Positions 25,976 to 34,507 of a stretch of 64,000 nt of DNA are shown here, one piece after another (the first letter of the stretch is position 1; every line of letters starts with the position of its first letter). The notes beneath the pieces are model-generated. The model saw only the letters and a list, made by a program, of their open reading frames with translations. It was not told the DNA's origin and made no database searches. Both the position numbers and the translations under genes were made by a program. This DNA comes from Leptolyngbya sp. BC1307. GTDB taxonomy: Bacteria; Cyanobacteriota; Cyanobacteriia; Phormidesmidales; Phormidesmidaceae. The stretch is taken from assembly GCF_002286735.1 (NCBI RefSeq), contig NZ_NRTA01000008.1, positions 62,001 through 126,000 of the forward strand, written 5' to 3'.

Positions 25976-27763
25976 TTAGATGCGGGCGCAGCCCCCGTCT
26001 AAGAGAGGAACGGTCATGCTGAAGTTTTCACCATAGGTGAGCTTTTGCTCTTCTAAAATGCCCAGGGCAATCTGCTCTCCTAGCCGCATCGACTCGTAGT
26101 AGTCGGTGAAGTAGTGAACGCCTGCCCAGTCGCGGCCAATGGCAATGTTGGCTGCGAGCTTGTTCAGTTCGCCCTCTACCGTTAGCGTCAGCGTACTGTC
26201 TTGAACGGACTCTAGCTGAGTACCGTTGCGAGAAACCACATAGGGCTGAGGCAGGACGTAGCCATGGTCAAAGAAGGCTTTGAGAATGGTTATGCAGGCC
26301 CCGGCGACCGTGGCATGGCCAGCGCCGTAGGAAGGGTGCATGGGCGATCCCTCAGGAAAGGCCATCGGCAGCAGATAATTTTCGCCGTCGAACTCTTGCT
26401 TGAGGCGATCGCTGCAGCCGTCGGCACTGAGTTCGGCCAAAAACTTTTCGTTTTGAACCCGGTTGTGCTGCGATACCTGGTGCAGGGTGTCGCTAATTTT
26501 ATTGCTGAGCTGAGAAACCGGGGCCAGGTTGGGAGCTTGAGTCTCACGCCACTGGTGAATGCGGCCAGCGATCGCCTCAGGGCGCAGCCGCCGGTGCACA
26601 TTAAACTTTTGATAGCGAACGGCTTTGAGCGCGCGGGTGGCCACTTCGGTAACCAGCGATAGAATGTGCGGGCCGCCAAAGTGAGCAAAGCCCTGCTGAT
26701 GGTCTTGGCGATCGCGCCCCTGAAAGGGAACGCCGGGATCAAAGGGAACTTTGAGCGCCATCAGGGCCAGGGTGGCGTTGAGATACGCCTGATAGAGAGC
26801 GTCGTAGTGAACGTAGGTGGCCAAGTCGCGGGGGGTGGTGATAAAGCGATATTTGTTATCGCAATTTTCGTAGGTTTCTTTGCCGCGCAGATCAGCGCCA
26901 TTTTGCACATCGAGCCACCACTCCCAGGTGGTCATGTAGTCTTTGTAAGGGGTAGCCGTGCGTACTTTGTTGGTAAAGGCCATCGCGCCGTAAGCAACTA
27001 AACCATCGAAGACACCGTCGCGATCGCCGCCTAACTCGGGCGTACCCCGCAGCAAAAACTGAGAAATGTAAGGGCCAGTTGTGTCGCCGACAGCCACGCC
27101 GCGAAAGGCAGTTTGTGCGGTGAGCTGACCCCGACGACGAGCCTGAGCGGCATCCGTCAGCGGCAGCGGCGTATTCTGAAACCAGGTCAGCTTGTTGAGC
27201 CGGTCAATTGCAGCGCCCACTTCAGGGTTACAGCCAAAATCTACAAAGGGAACATCGCGCAGCAAGGCCATCTCATAAACTTCGGCGACTTCGGCAACCA
27301 GTTCGTCGCTGTCAAGGACCGGCGCAGGCGGCATGGTGATCGACTGACAATCTGGGCCTTCCAGGTCAAACAGTAAGCCAGCGCCTGCACTTTCCCAAGC
27401 TCGCACGTCTGCTTTATGCTGCTGAGTATAGTGAGATTTCCATTCAATTTGCTCCTGGGTTTCAGATCCTTTCGGCCCCAGGGGCGTATCTCGAAAGTCG
27501 CGCGAGTCGCCCGAATCAATTCCCCGGACAAACTGCTGATAGTCGGCAGAGCAACAGATCAAACCGTCTTTTTCATCGTGAGGCAGACCCTTGGTGTAGT
27601 TAGCCAGGTGGGAGGGCTGACCGGCTCGCTCTTTGTTAGAGACGTCTTCAAAGCGATAGCGTAGCTCTTCGCCGTTGGCCCAGTGCTGCGCATGGGCGCG
27701 GTCGTAGGCAACTTTAGCAGCAGCAGTTCTCAGGTCTAACGCTCTTTTCTTTCGAGATTCCAT
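25976..27763 (-). CDS. Vanadium-dependent haloperoxidase (red-algal bromoperoxidase type)
   Basis: 595 residues, the same size as Corallina bromoperoxidase and matching it along the whole length (AGLLFDLEGPDCQSI, RDLATYVHYDALYQAYLNA, VTEVATRALKAVRYQKFNV, GVHYF). The enzyme oxidises halide with hydrogen peroxide to a hypohalous species, using vanadate held by Lys, two Arg, Ser, Gly and His. Here the vanadate site is K386 and R394 (KFNVHRRLRPE), G482 and H483 (HPSYGAGH), R544 and H550 (GRDWAGVHYF). The Ser that normally hydrogen-bonds vanadate is Ala (A481). The acid-base His in MHPSY is kept. No signal peptide is apparent. The gene stands alone, with a GMC oxidoreductase on the same strand upstream beyond a transposase relic. 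Confidence 0.95.
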   Translation of the reverse strand: MESRKKRALDLRTAAAKVAYDRAHAQHWANGEELRYRFEDVSNKERAGQPSHLANYTKGLPHDEKDGLICCSADYQQFVRGIDSGDSRDFRDTPLGPKGSETQEQIEWKSHYTQQHKADVRAWESAGAGLLFDLEGPDCQSITMPPAPVLDSDELVAEVAEVYEMALLRDVPFVDFGCNPEVGAAIDRLNKLTWFQNTPLPLTDAAQARRRGQLTAQTAFRGVAVGDTTGPYISQFLLRGTPELGGDRDGVFDGLVAYGAMAFTNKVRTATPYKDYMTTWEWWLDVQNGADLRGKETYENCDNKYRFITTPRDLATYVHYDALYQAYLNATLALMALKVPFDPGVPFQGRDRQDHQQGFAHFGGPHILSLVTEVATRALKAVRYQKFNVHRRLRPEAIAGRIHQWRETQAPNLAPVSQLSNKISDTLHQVSQHNRVQNEKFLAELSADGCSDRLKQEFDGENYLLPMAFPEGSPMHPSYGAGHATVAGACITILKAFFDHGYVLPQPYVVSRNGTQLESVQDSTLTLTVEGELNKLAANIAIGRDWAGVHYFTDYYESMRLGEQIALGILEEQKLTYGENFSMTVPLLDGGCARI

Positions 27764-27946
27764 AGCTGGGGTGTCCTTATCTAGGAGTGATGGTCGATTG
27801 ATGACACTAATCTACGAAAAACCTTCTGAACGGCGCAGTACCCGTCAGGGTCATTTGGGAGTGCCCGTAACGAGTTGTTATTGTTAGCTATCTTCGTATG
27901 AGAGCCACACACAGGGGCACCGGCTGACACCAGCAGTGACTCAGGG
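27764..27946. other. Upstream region of haloperoxidase
   Basis: 183 bp between the haloperoxidase ATG and the transposase relic; should include the haloperoxidase promoter. No clear motif was seen. Confidence 0.4.
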
Positions 27947-28118
27947 CTATTTCATTCCAAAGAGAGATTTGAGCAAGTTGAGACCATGTCCAGCTTTGCG
28001 TTGAGCTTGGGCCAGATTGTCAAAGCCGTGGTCACGATACAAATTGAGGGCTAGATTACGAGCTAAAGCAAAATTGTTCGGTAAAGGCTGCCCCCGAATC
28101 CTGGCGGCATCTTCTCCC
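27947..28118 (-). pseudogene. Transposase C-terminal relic (ISAs1-like)
   Basis: Reading on the minus strand, about 56 codons are open to a TAG at 27947-27949. They contain GEDAARIRGQPLPNNFAL, ARNLALNLYRDHGFDNLA and HGLNLLKSLFGMK. This matches the end of ISAs1-type cyanobacterial transposases (DASRIR motif, then a RNLALNL helix). The part encoding the catalytic DDE core is gone, and an in-frame stop precedes the fragment. A decayed insertion sequence lying between the haloperoxidase and GMC genes. Confidence 0.7.
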
Positions 28119-28181
28119 TAAGTCACATCGTCTCCTAATTCTGTCCGGAGTATTGTTGGAGGTATTATCTGTTTCGAACCG

Positions 28182-29735
28182 CTACGGATTAGGCGATGTG
28201 GTCGCGGTATAGGCAGCACTGCCAACCGCCGCAGGCACGGTCTCAAGCAAATGCTGACCCAAACGACGGGCGATCGCCAAAATTGTAAAAGTAGGTGAGT
28301 ACGATGGCCCCGTTGGGAACACCGCCGAACTGGCTATGTAGAGATTTTCGGTTCCAAACACCCGACAGTTGGTATCGACAACGCCTTCTTCAGGACGGCT
28401 CGCCATACGAGTTGTCCCCATTTGGTGGGCAGCGTCGGTCATCGTCTCCAGGCTTGGCCGATCTTCCCCAAAGTCAAAGGTTCCTAGCCCAGATTTAGCA
28501 AATCGCGCTGTCAAAAGCTGCAGCGTCTTCTCAAGCGATCGCCGGTCCTGGTCGGTAAAGCGCCAGTCGAGTACCGGCTTGCGTTTGCCAAGCGCGTCAC
28601 GTTCCGTTCCGAGCATCACCCGGCTGTCTCGCTGTGGCACTTGCTCTGTGACAAACTTGACCCGGTAGGCGGCGATCGCGCCATTTCCATCGAGGCAAAG
28701 CGGCTGCCTCAATAAGAGCCGTTTCAACCGATCCATACGCTTTTCGTAAATCGGCTTTATGTATAAAACATGCTCAAGCAGTTCATGCTCTCGCTGAGTC
28801 GCGTCGTCAAGCGCAAAACATATGCAAAAACGTGGCTTTGGGGCATATTGCAGCTCATGGGCATAGACCCTCGTCAGGGGGCCAGGCCGCAAGGCTCCCG
28901 TATGGTGTTTGGGGTGGTCGGTATAAAAGCGACCCACCAAATCATGGGCGTTGCCGATCCCCGTGGGCAGCTGACGGTCAGAAGCGAGCAACAATCGCGC
29001 CGCTTCTAAGGCACCTGTCGCCAAAACGACCTGTGTCCCCTCAACTTTAAGCTCTCTCCCTTCCAGCGAACGGCAGACGACCGCAGTCACCCGCTGACAA
29101 GACTCATCCAGGATGAGTTCAGTTGCTGTTGCACCTAGCAAAACCTGCAGATTTTTTGAGCGATGCATCTCCTCACCAAAGCGTATCGCTGTCCGAGTGG
29201 GGGTTTCTTCCCAATAGAAACTGCTCATCTTTAGTCCATCTGCAGCAATCTTTTGATGAAGCGTCACAATCTCAGGACGCCTGGCCTCGGCTTCTAAATC
29301 GCCAAATCCGTAGTCTTTTGCAGCCGAACGGTAGTGCTCTAAAAGATCTTCAAAGTCAATAGGCCAACCGCTATTTTCAAGCCAGGGGCTGACCTCAAAA
29401 TCTGAGGGCTGTAGGTATTTCCATTTACCGGTCCAGACATTGCTCGTGCCGCCGAACTGACGCAGGCGGCTAATGCCACGTAGCTCGGGCGGTAAGTAGC
29501 GATGATAGTAAGTATCTGGGTTAAGCTCGCGATGCCGTTTGCCTGCAAATATCAGGTCGTTTAGCCCTTGAATGGCAGGATCGAACTGTTTGCGCCCACT
29601 TTCTAAGAGCAACACTTCCCGACCGTGGCGGGCAAGGTGTGTTGCTACCTCAGCGCCCGCAATCCCAGAGCCAATGACAATTACCTGCTTTCGCAGGTTC
29701 ACATGCTCTTCTATGTCAAGAATATCGGTAAACAT
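28182..29735 (-). CDS. GMC-family FAD oxidoreductase
   Basis: 517 residues from the preferred start. Glucose-methanol-choline family flavoprotein; it oxidises an alcohol group, but the substrate is unknown. The FAD-binding GxGxxG is at the N-terminus (VIVIGSGIAGAEVATHLARHG). LRQFGGTSNVWTG is the flavin-contact loop, and VVLATGALEAARLLLAS the second nucleotide motif. The C-terminal domain has AHQMGTTRM, GVVDTNCRVFG and NLYIASSAVFPTGPSYSPTFTI. In the last stretch the catalytic base position reads with Ser/Pro-rich sequence and should be checked against the usual His-His or His-Asn pair. The frame opens at a TTG (29753), but the ATG at 29735 follows GGAG at six bases and is the better start. Possibly monocistronic. 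Confidence 0.9.
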   Translation of the reverse strand: MFTDILDIEEHVNLRKQVIVIGSGIAGAEVATHLARHGREVLLLESGRKQFDPAIQGLNDLIFAGKRHRELNPDTYYHRYLPPELRGISRLRQFGGTSNVWTGKWKYLQPSDFEVSPWLENSGWPIDFEDLLEHYRSAAKDYGFGDLEAEARRPEIVTLHQKIAADGLKMSSFYWEETPTRTAIRFGEEMHRSKNLQVLLGATATELILDESCQRVTAVVCRSLEGRELKVEGTQVVLATGALEAARLLLASDRQLPTGIGNAHDLVGRFYTDHPKHHTGALRPGPLTRVYAHELQYAPKPRFCICFALDDATQREHELLEHVLYIKPIYEKRMDRLKRLLLRQPLCLDGNGAIAAYRVKFVTEQVPQRDSRVMLGTERDALGKRKPVLDWRFTDQDRRSLEKTLQLLTARFAKSGLGTFDFGEDRPSLETMTDAAHQMGTTRMASRPEEGVVDTNCRVFGTENLYIASSAVFPTGPSYSPTFTILAIARRLGQHLLETVPAAVGSAAYTATTSPNP

Positions 29736-30183
29736 GTAGTCTCCATGGGTCAAATATTAGTCAAAAATGGGCGCTGGTCCAACATGGATCAGAAACTGTC
29801 GGGGAAGCGAAAATCTTCAATAGTTTGTAAAGAGCTGATGTTTATAGATGTCGGTTTATAGATGTTGGTTGTGCACCAAAACGATTGCAACAGACCTCCG
29901 TAGAGGCCCCTAAGAAAAGTCGCCGACTGACTGCTGCAGGGAGATCTCGGCTATTTTAATTGGAGGCTGTAATTTAGCAATGGCTGCACAGTCAGATAGT
30001 TTCAACAAACAAGAGTTAGGCGACAAGCTACCTTTTTGTATGCGTCTGTAAATCGAGACAAGAGCAACCTAAAGACTAGATCGGTGGGAAATCATTGTCT
30101 GGCCTGCAACCTGCTGCTAAACAGCATACTCGATTTGATAGAGATGTGGTAGCAACAGCCAAAGTCAACAGCTAGGATTGGCA
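29736..30183. other. Intergenic region upstream of GMC oxidoreductase
   Basis: 448 bp with a 14-bp tandem near-duplication at 29841-29868 and scattered stops in all frames. No RNA gene or clear operator seen. Confidence 0.45.
29841..29868. repeat. 14-bp tandem duplication (one mismatch)
   Basis: TTTATAGATGTCGG is followed directly by TTTATAGATGTTGG, upstream of the GMC oxidoreductase gene. Confidence 0.85.
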
Positions 30184-30786
30184 CTATTTCCCGCCGACAA
30201 AAGGGGTATTCCAGTAGCGCCAGTTTTCTTTGTTGAAAGGCGATCGCCATCGGTAGATCAAGCCTGATTCTAGCTGCTGGCGAGGCTGTCGATCGGCAGG
30301 TGCGTGGGGCCAAAAAGCGATGCCCAACTCGCTTTTTAGCCCGTTGTCATAGTGGGCCTGCCGGTAGTTGAGTAAGTAGCGCTTACAGTCGTGTTCGCCC
30401 TTCCAACGCTGGTTTGACTTGACGGTTTCACCGATATATAGCAGCAGGTTTTCGCCGCTGGTGGCATAGTCAATGACGAAGTACATGGCAGCGACCCCCA
30501 CCTCGTCAAACTGCCAGCGCCAAAACTCAGTATTCTGGCGACGCAGCATGAAAGGATCAATCGTGTCGACTGGATTCGTCGAGGCCGGGGCGGCGGCGAA
30601 CAAGCTGCCCTGCTGCGTAGCTGGTGCGATCTGAAGACGAGCTTGAAAACTGATGACTCGCTGTTTCCAAGCCCGTAGCTCTGAGGCTCCAACCGCGAGC
30701 TGGGGCTGGAAGTTTTGATAAGTAGAGTAGCTAGCGGCCTGCATCGCCGAGTCGGAAAGCAAAAAGAATTGGCTGTCTTTCGGCAT
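30184..30786 (-). CDS. GIY-YIG-like nuclease-family protein
   Basis: About 200 residues. An N-terminal, possibly disordered Ala/Gln-rich part (about 1-85) precedes a GIY-YIG-like domain. AAMYFVIDY and LLLYIGET stand for the two strands (GIY and YIG). An Arg/Lys-rich helix follows (SNQRWKGEHDCKRYLLNY), and the conserved Glu and Asn are in ESGLIYRWRSPFNKEN. These are the expected catalytic positions of a GIY-YIG nuclease, though the first Tyr motif is divergent. DNA target and role unknown. The frame opens at a GTG (30798); the ATG at 30786 is equally possible. Stands alone. Confidence 0.75.
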   Translation of the reverse strand: MPKDSQFFLLSDSAMQAASYSTYQNFQPQLAVGASELRAWKQRVISFQARLQIAPATQQGSLFAAAPASTNPVDTIDPFMLRRQNTEFWRWQFDEVGVAAMYFVIDYATSGENLLLYIGETVKSNQRWKGEHDCKRYLLNYRQAHYDNGLKSELGIAFWPHAPADRQPRQQLESGLIYRWRSPFNKENWRYWNTPFVGGK

Positions 30787-31176
30787 GATGATGGTCACTT
30801 CCTTTTATCGCTTTCTTATCGCTAGCAACTCTACAGATAGCGTAAGCCATTAAGTATTTTTGTAATGTACCGCTATATGTTGATGCTTTCAAGCGCTTTT
30901 GTAAAACTGGGCTTTATCCTGTCAGCTTTGGTAGGGCACTGTATATGTAGGGCACCACTGTATGTAAAGACTGTATATAAAGACGAATTGTAGCTATGCA
31001 GCCGATTGGATAAAGACATCAGTTGGGTATGCTCTCCGAAGTGATGCAGGGCGCTGGCATAGGCTAGGGTTCTCATCAGGACTGTTGAGATGCCGGTCGT
31101 GAGCTGCCCAAAGACTTGTTTTGAGTCAGTTCCATCTTGTTTTTTTGAACCATTCCCTCTCTACGTTTCCTAGACC
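30787..31176. other. Divergent intergenic region
   Basis: 390 bp between the divergent GIY-YIG gene and the membrane protein gene at 31177. It contains GTAGGGCAC twice at a 16-bp period (30931-30955), then AT-rich CTGTATATAAAGAC-like repeats to about 30984. No gene supported. Confidence 0.45.
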
Positions 31177-32904
31177 ATGCTCTATTTCATCGCAGTTTGG
31201 ACAGGTCTGCTCATCGTCTGTTTGACGGTTGGCTGCGGGCTGCTGCACTGGCTGCGAGCTACTGCGCTAGAACGACCGGGCGATCGCGCGATCGCAGCTA
31301 CATGGCTGGGCCTGGTAGTGCTTGCTATTTCCCTGCTGGCAATCTCAATTGGTATACCGCTTTCGCCGTTGGTCGGCATCGGCGTAACTCTGTTTTGGCT
31401 GCTGCTGGCGGTCTGGTCATCGTCCGTGCGGGCTGAATTAACTAGCTGGCGCTGCCGTTTATCGAGTCGATGGGGACTGGGGTATGGGCTGAGTGCCGGG
31501 GCGATCGCCGCCTTTTCAAGTCAGCAGGTCACCTGGCTAGATACCGGCCAGTACCACTATGGGATGATTCGCTGGTTTGCTGAGTATGGAGTGACGCCAG
31601 GGCTAGCGCTGCTGAATGAGCAGTTTGGCTTTGTTTCAGCCTGGTTTGCGATCGCTGCACCGTTTAATCCTGCTGGGCTAGACGGCAGCGGCAGCAGCGT
31701 TATGAACGGATTCGTTTTGCTCATAGCGACTCTCCAGGTGGGGATGACTATGACGCAAATTGTGCAGCAGCGAGGAAGGCTGAGCGATTGGTTCTTAGCG
31801 ACTTTTTCGCTAGCGGTATGCCTGTTGCTAACTCAGACTTCTTTTTTGTCCGCCATTACCGTCTCGCCCTCGCCTGATATTCCCGTCGCGCTGCTGACTG
31901 TGGTCGTCGCGTGGCTGATCTTGGCGATCAAGCCTGCAAAACCAGCCCAAAGCCAGACCCTGATCAGCGCTGACCTGCTGCCGCTAGTGATGTCTGTAGG
32001 CGCTGTCTCAATTAAGCTGACGGCGCTGCCGCTACTGCCAGTTGCCGCTGGGTTTTATCTTTTCAAGTCCTTTACCTGGCAGCGTATTGCCTTGTGCGGT
32101 CTGGCTGCCAGCTTTCTGCTGCTACCGTTAATTACATCCGGAATTTTAGTTTCAGGCTGTCCGCTCTACCCGTCTACCTTCGCCTGCCTAGACTTGCCCT
32201 GGACCTACTCGGCTGCAGTCACAAACGAGTTAGCAGCCGCAACGCATGGCTGGGGCAACTGGTTTGGGCAACCGCCAGCGGGCGCTCATCGATCCCTGTG
32301 GCTGTTGCAACAGTGGCTCATCAGCAATCAGTCAAGTAAGCTAATTGCCCTTTTAATCTGCTTTTCGACTGGGTCTGTCATTTATCTGCTGAGGTGCTCG
32401 CAAGGCTGTCGTGACAGATACAGACTATTCTGGCTTTTTGCCCTGGCAGTAGCCGGAACGACATTTATGATGCTGAAAGCCCCCCTCTTTCGCTTCGGTA
32501 TGGGGTATGTCTTACTGCTGCCTATGCTTTCGGGTGCTACTTTCTGCTACGGCAGGGCTCAGCGGGAGCAAGGGAGCCAATTCATAAATCGCTCAGCCCT
32601 GCTGTTTAAAAAATCGACGCTGCCACTTCTATTTTTAGGTGCCTTTGGAGTCGTTCTTCTCAACGGTCAATCTTATCAAAGCATTGGCGATCGCCTGCTC
32701 CTAGCGCCCTCGTTACCAACTCCCCCACTGCGGATACAAGCAAAAAATGAAATCACCTACTTCATCTCCCAAGATAAAAGAGGGCAGTGCTGGTCGGCAG
32801 CGCTACCCTGCGTCATGGAAGGTCGCCCAGCTATCAATCTCCGGGATCCCACCCTGGGGCTAAAAGGCGGTTTTATAAAAGGTGACTCTAGCGCAAAGCT
32901 ATGA
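31177..32904 (+). CDS. Polytopic membrane protein, LIC_10190-like
   Basis: 575 residues with about 11-13 membrane helices covering nearly all of the chain. A non-helical loop after helix 3 contains WLDTGQYHYGMIRWFAEYGVTPGLA, then LNEQFGFVSAWFAIAAPFN, a conserved pattern of the LIC_10190 family of membrane proteins found in polysaccharide loci. An acidic residue on the first outer loop (the Asp in LDTGQYH) recalls GT-C glycosyltransferases that use lipid-linked sugars, but this is not proof. A short soluble tail contains EITYFISQDKRGQCWSA. First gene of the plus-strand arm of the polysaccharide region; a glycan polymerase or transferase role is inference. Confidence 0.75.
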   Translation: MLYFIAVWTGLLIVCLTVGCGLLHWLRATALERPGDRAIAATWLGLVVLAISLLAISIGIPLSPLVGIGVTLFWLLLAVWSSSVRAELTSWRCRLSSRWGLGYGLSAGAIAAFSSQQVTWLDTGQYHYGMIRWFAEYGVTPGLALLNEQFGFVSAWFAIAAPFNPAGLDGSGSSVMNGFVLLIATLQVGMTMTQIVQQRGRLSDWFLATFSLAVCLLLTQTSFLSAITVSPSPDIPVALLTVVVAWLILAIKPAKPAQSQTLISADLLPLVMSVGAVSIKLTALPLLPVAAGFYLFKSFTWQRIALCGLAASFLLLPLITSGILVSGCPLYPSTFACLDLPWTYSAAVTNELAAATHGWGNWFGQPPAGAHRSLWLLQQWLISNQSSKLIALLICFSTGSVIYLLRCSQGCRDRYRLFWLFALAVAGTTFMMLKAPLFRFGMGYVLLLPMLSGATFCYGRAQREQGSQFINRSALLFKKSTLPLLFLGAFGVVLLNGQSYQSIGDRLLLAPSLPTPPLRIQAKNEITYFISQDKRGQCWSAALPCVMEGRPAINLRDPTLGLKGGFIKGDSSAKL

Positions 32905-33394
32905 CCGTCTTCGTAAAGAAAGCGTAAAGCATCTCTAAATCACCCCTGCACTTCTAACAGGTTTGTTACTCTGGGCTTAAGCATACTTTACTCAAGGCAT
33001 TCTGCCGCGTATCGCCTTCGTCCCTGCTAAATAGCGCACATTTTCTCCGGGTTGTAGGTAGCCATTGTTGTAGGTAGCCATTACAGGATTAGCACCACTT
33101 GAGCCCATGTCCGCCGGGATCTCTTAATTAGCTCAGTGCAGCGATCGCCGTTACAAATTCTCAACTTTCTTTTCTATTACTTTTATGCAGTTGCACTGCC
33201 CTCCAGTATCGCAGCTGGCAGGTAGCTTTCCGACTAGTTTGTTTCCTTTTGGAAACATTCTTTTTAATCTTTCGTCATCATATTTAATAACGCACGGTTG
33301 ATAACCAGCATGGCCAGGCGCGATCGCGCTCTGATGCTATCAAACTTACCTAATCGCGCTCGTTCGGGGCGGTATCTCACACACCATAGGTTAT
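32905..33394. other. Intergenic region with 16-bp tandem duplication
   Basis: 490 bp before the first glycosyltransferase gene. It holds the duplication at 33051-33082 and HIP1 sites near 33140 and 33320, with no credible frame. Probably promoter and leader sequence for the downstream GT2 gene. Confidence 0.45.
33051..33082. repeat. 16-bp perfect tandem duplication
   Basis: GTTGTAGGTAGCCATT occurs twice in a row; the longest perfect unit among the tandem duplications of this window. Confidence 0.95.
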
Positions 33395-34426
33395 ATGTCT
33401 CAGCAGTCACTGCCACCGCCTCAAGTCTCTATTGTGGTTCCTGTCCATAACGGCGGCGATAGCTTTCGCAGATGTCTTTCCAGTATCCGTCAATGGGCTT
33501 TGCAAGCTGAGCTAATCGTAGTCGCCGATGGAGAATCAGACGGCAGTTGGAAGTTGGCAGAGCAACACGGCGCTCAGCTAATTCGCCTGCCTGAGTCAGG
33601 TGGACCCGCCCGGGCTCGTAACCTCGGTGCAGAGGTTGCCACATCAGACATCTTGTTTTTTGTTGATGCTGATGTAGAGATTCATCCGACAACGGTGGAA
33701 AGGGTAAGACACGCTTTTCAGCGCGATCCTGAGCTGGCTGCGCTCATTGGCTCGTACGACGATTCGCCGGGGGCAGGCAACTTCCTATCGCAGTACAAAA
33801 ATCTTTTTCATCATTATACGCATCAGGACGGCTGTGAGGAAGCCTCTACATTTTGGGGCGCTTGCGGAGCCATTCGCAAAGATGTGTTTCTGTCATTAGG
33901 GGGCTTCGATGAGAGCTACCGCAAGCCCTGCATTGAAGATATCGAGCTCGGCTATCGGCTCAGACAAGCTGGCTATAAAATTCGGCTCTGTAAAGATATT
34001 CAGGTCAAGCATCTGAAGCTTTGGACGCCATTTTCTCTGTTGAGGGCCGAGGTATTCTACCGGGCGCTGCCTTGGACGGCACTGCTGCTAAAGATTCGCC
34101 AAAGCAATCCGCAGCAGTACCAGCGGTTTTCTGGTGATTTAAACCTGCGGTGGTCTAGCCGACTGAGCGTGATTTTAGTCTACTGCGCTGTGCTTGGGCT
34201 GTTGATGACTTGGTGGCAGCCCAACTCGCTCTGGGTCACATGTATTGCAAGTCTTGTGCTAGTCGTGATAAATCTGCCGGTCTATCGGTTTTTCTATCAA
34301 AAGCGGGGGGCGCTGTTTGCACTGCGTGTTTTACCCTGGCACTGGTTTTATTACTTTTACAGCGGGTTAGCATTCGCTATAGGAACGGGACGGCACCAGC
34401 TTCGTCGCTACCAGCCAGCGAAGTAA
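33395..34426 (+). CDS. Family 2 glycosyltransferase with C-terminal membrane helices
   Basis: 343 residues. GT-A fold: the nucleotide-binding start VSIVVPVHNGGDSFRRCLSSI, an ADGESDGS loop, GGPARARNLGA, then the metal-binding DxD as FVDADVEI (about residue 88). The acceptor side has GACGAIRKDVFLSLGGFDE and the base motif EDIELGYRLRQAG. Two or three hydrophobic segments near residues 245-330 place it at the cytoplasmic membrane face, as in polyprenyl-linked glycan synthesis. It should add one sugar from a nucleotide donor; donor and acceptor unknown. It lies 81 bp upstream of the mutase-like flavoenzyme gene, so the two are probably co-transcribed. Confidence 0.9.
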   Translation: MSQQSLPPPQVSIVVPVHNGGDSFRRCLSSIRQWALQAELIVVADGESDGSWKLAEQHGAQLIRLPESGGPARARNLGAEVATSDILFFVDADVEIHPTTVERVRHAFQRDPELAALIGSYDDSPGAGNFLSQYKNLFHHYTHQDGCEEASTFWGACGAIRKDVFLSLGGFDESYRKPCIEDIELGYRLRQAGYKIRLCKDIQVKHLKLWTPFSLLRAEVFYRALPWTALLLKIRQSNPQQYQRFSGDLNLRWSSRLSVILVYCAVLGLLMTWWQPNSLWVTCIASLVLVVINLPVYRFFYQKRGALFALRVLPWHWFYYFYSGLAFAIGTGRHQLRRYQPAK

Positions 34427-34507
34427 GACAGTACCTGGCCCAAGCAAACTCAGCATTTAGCAATTGACAGCGAAAGTTTACTATTAGTCAATCTTAGAGG
34501 TATTTGA

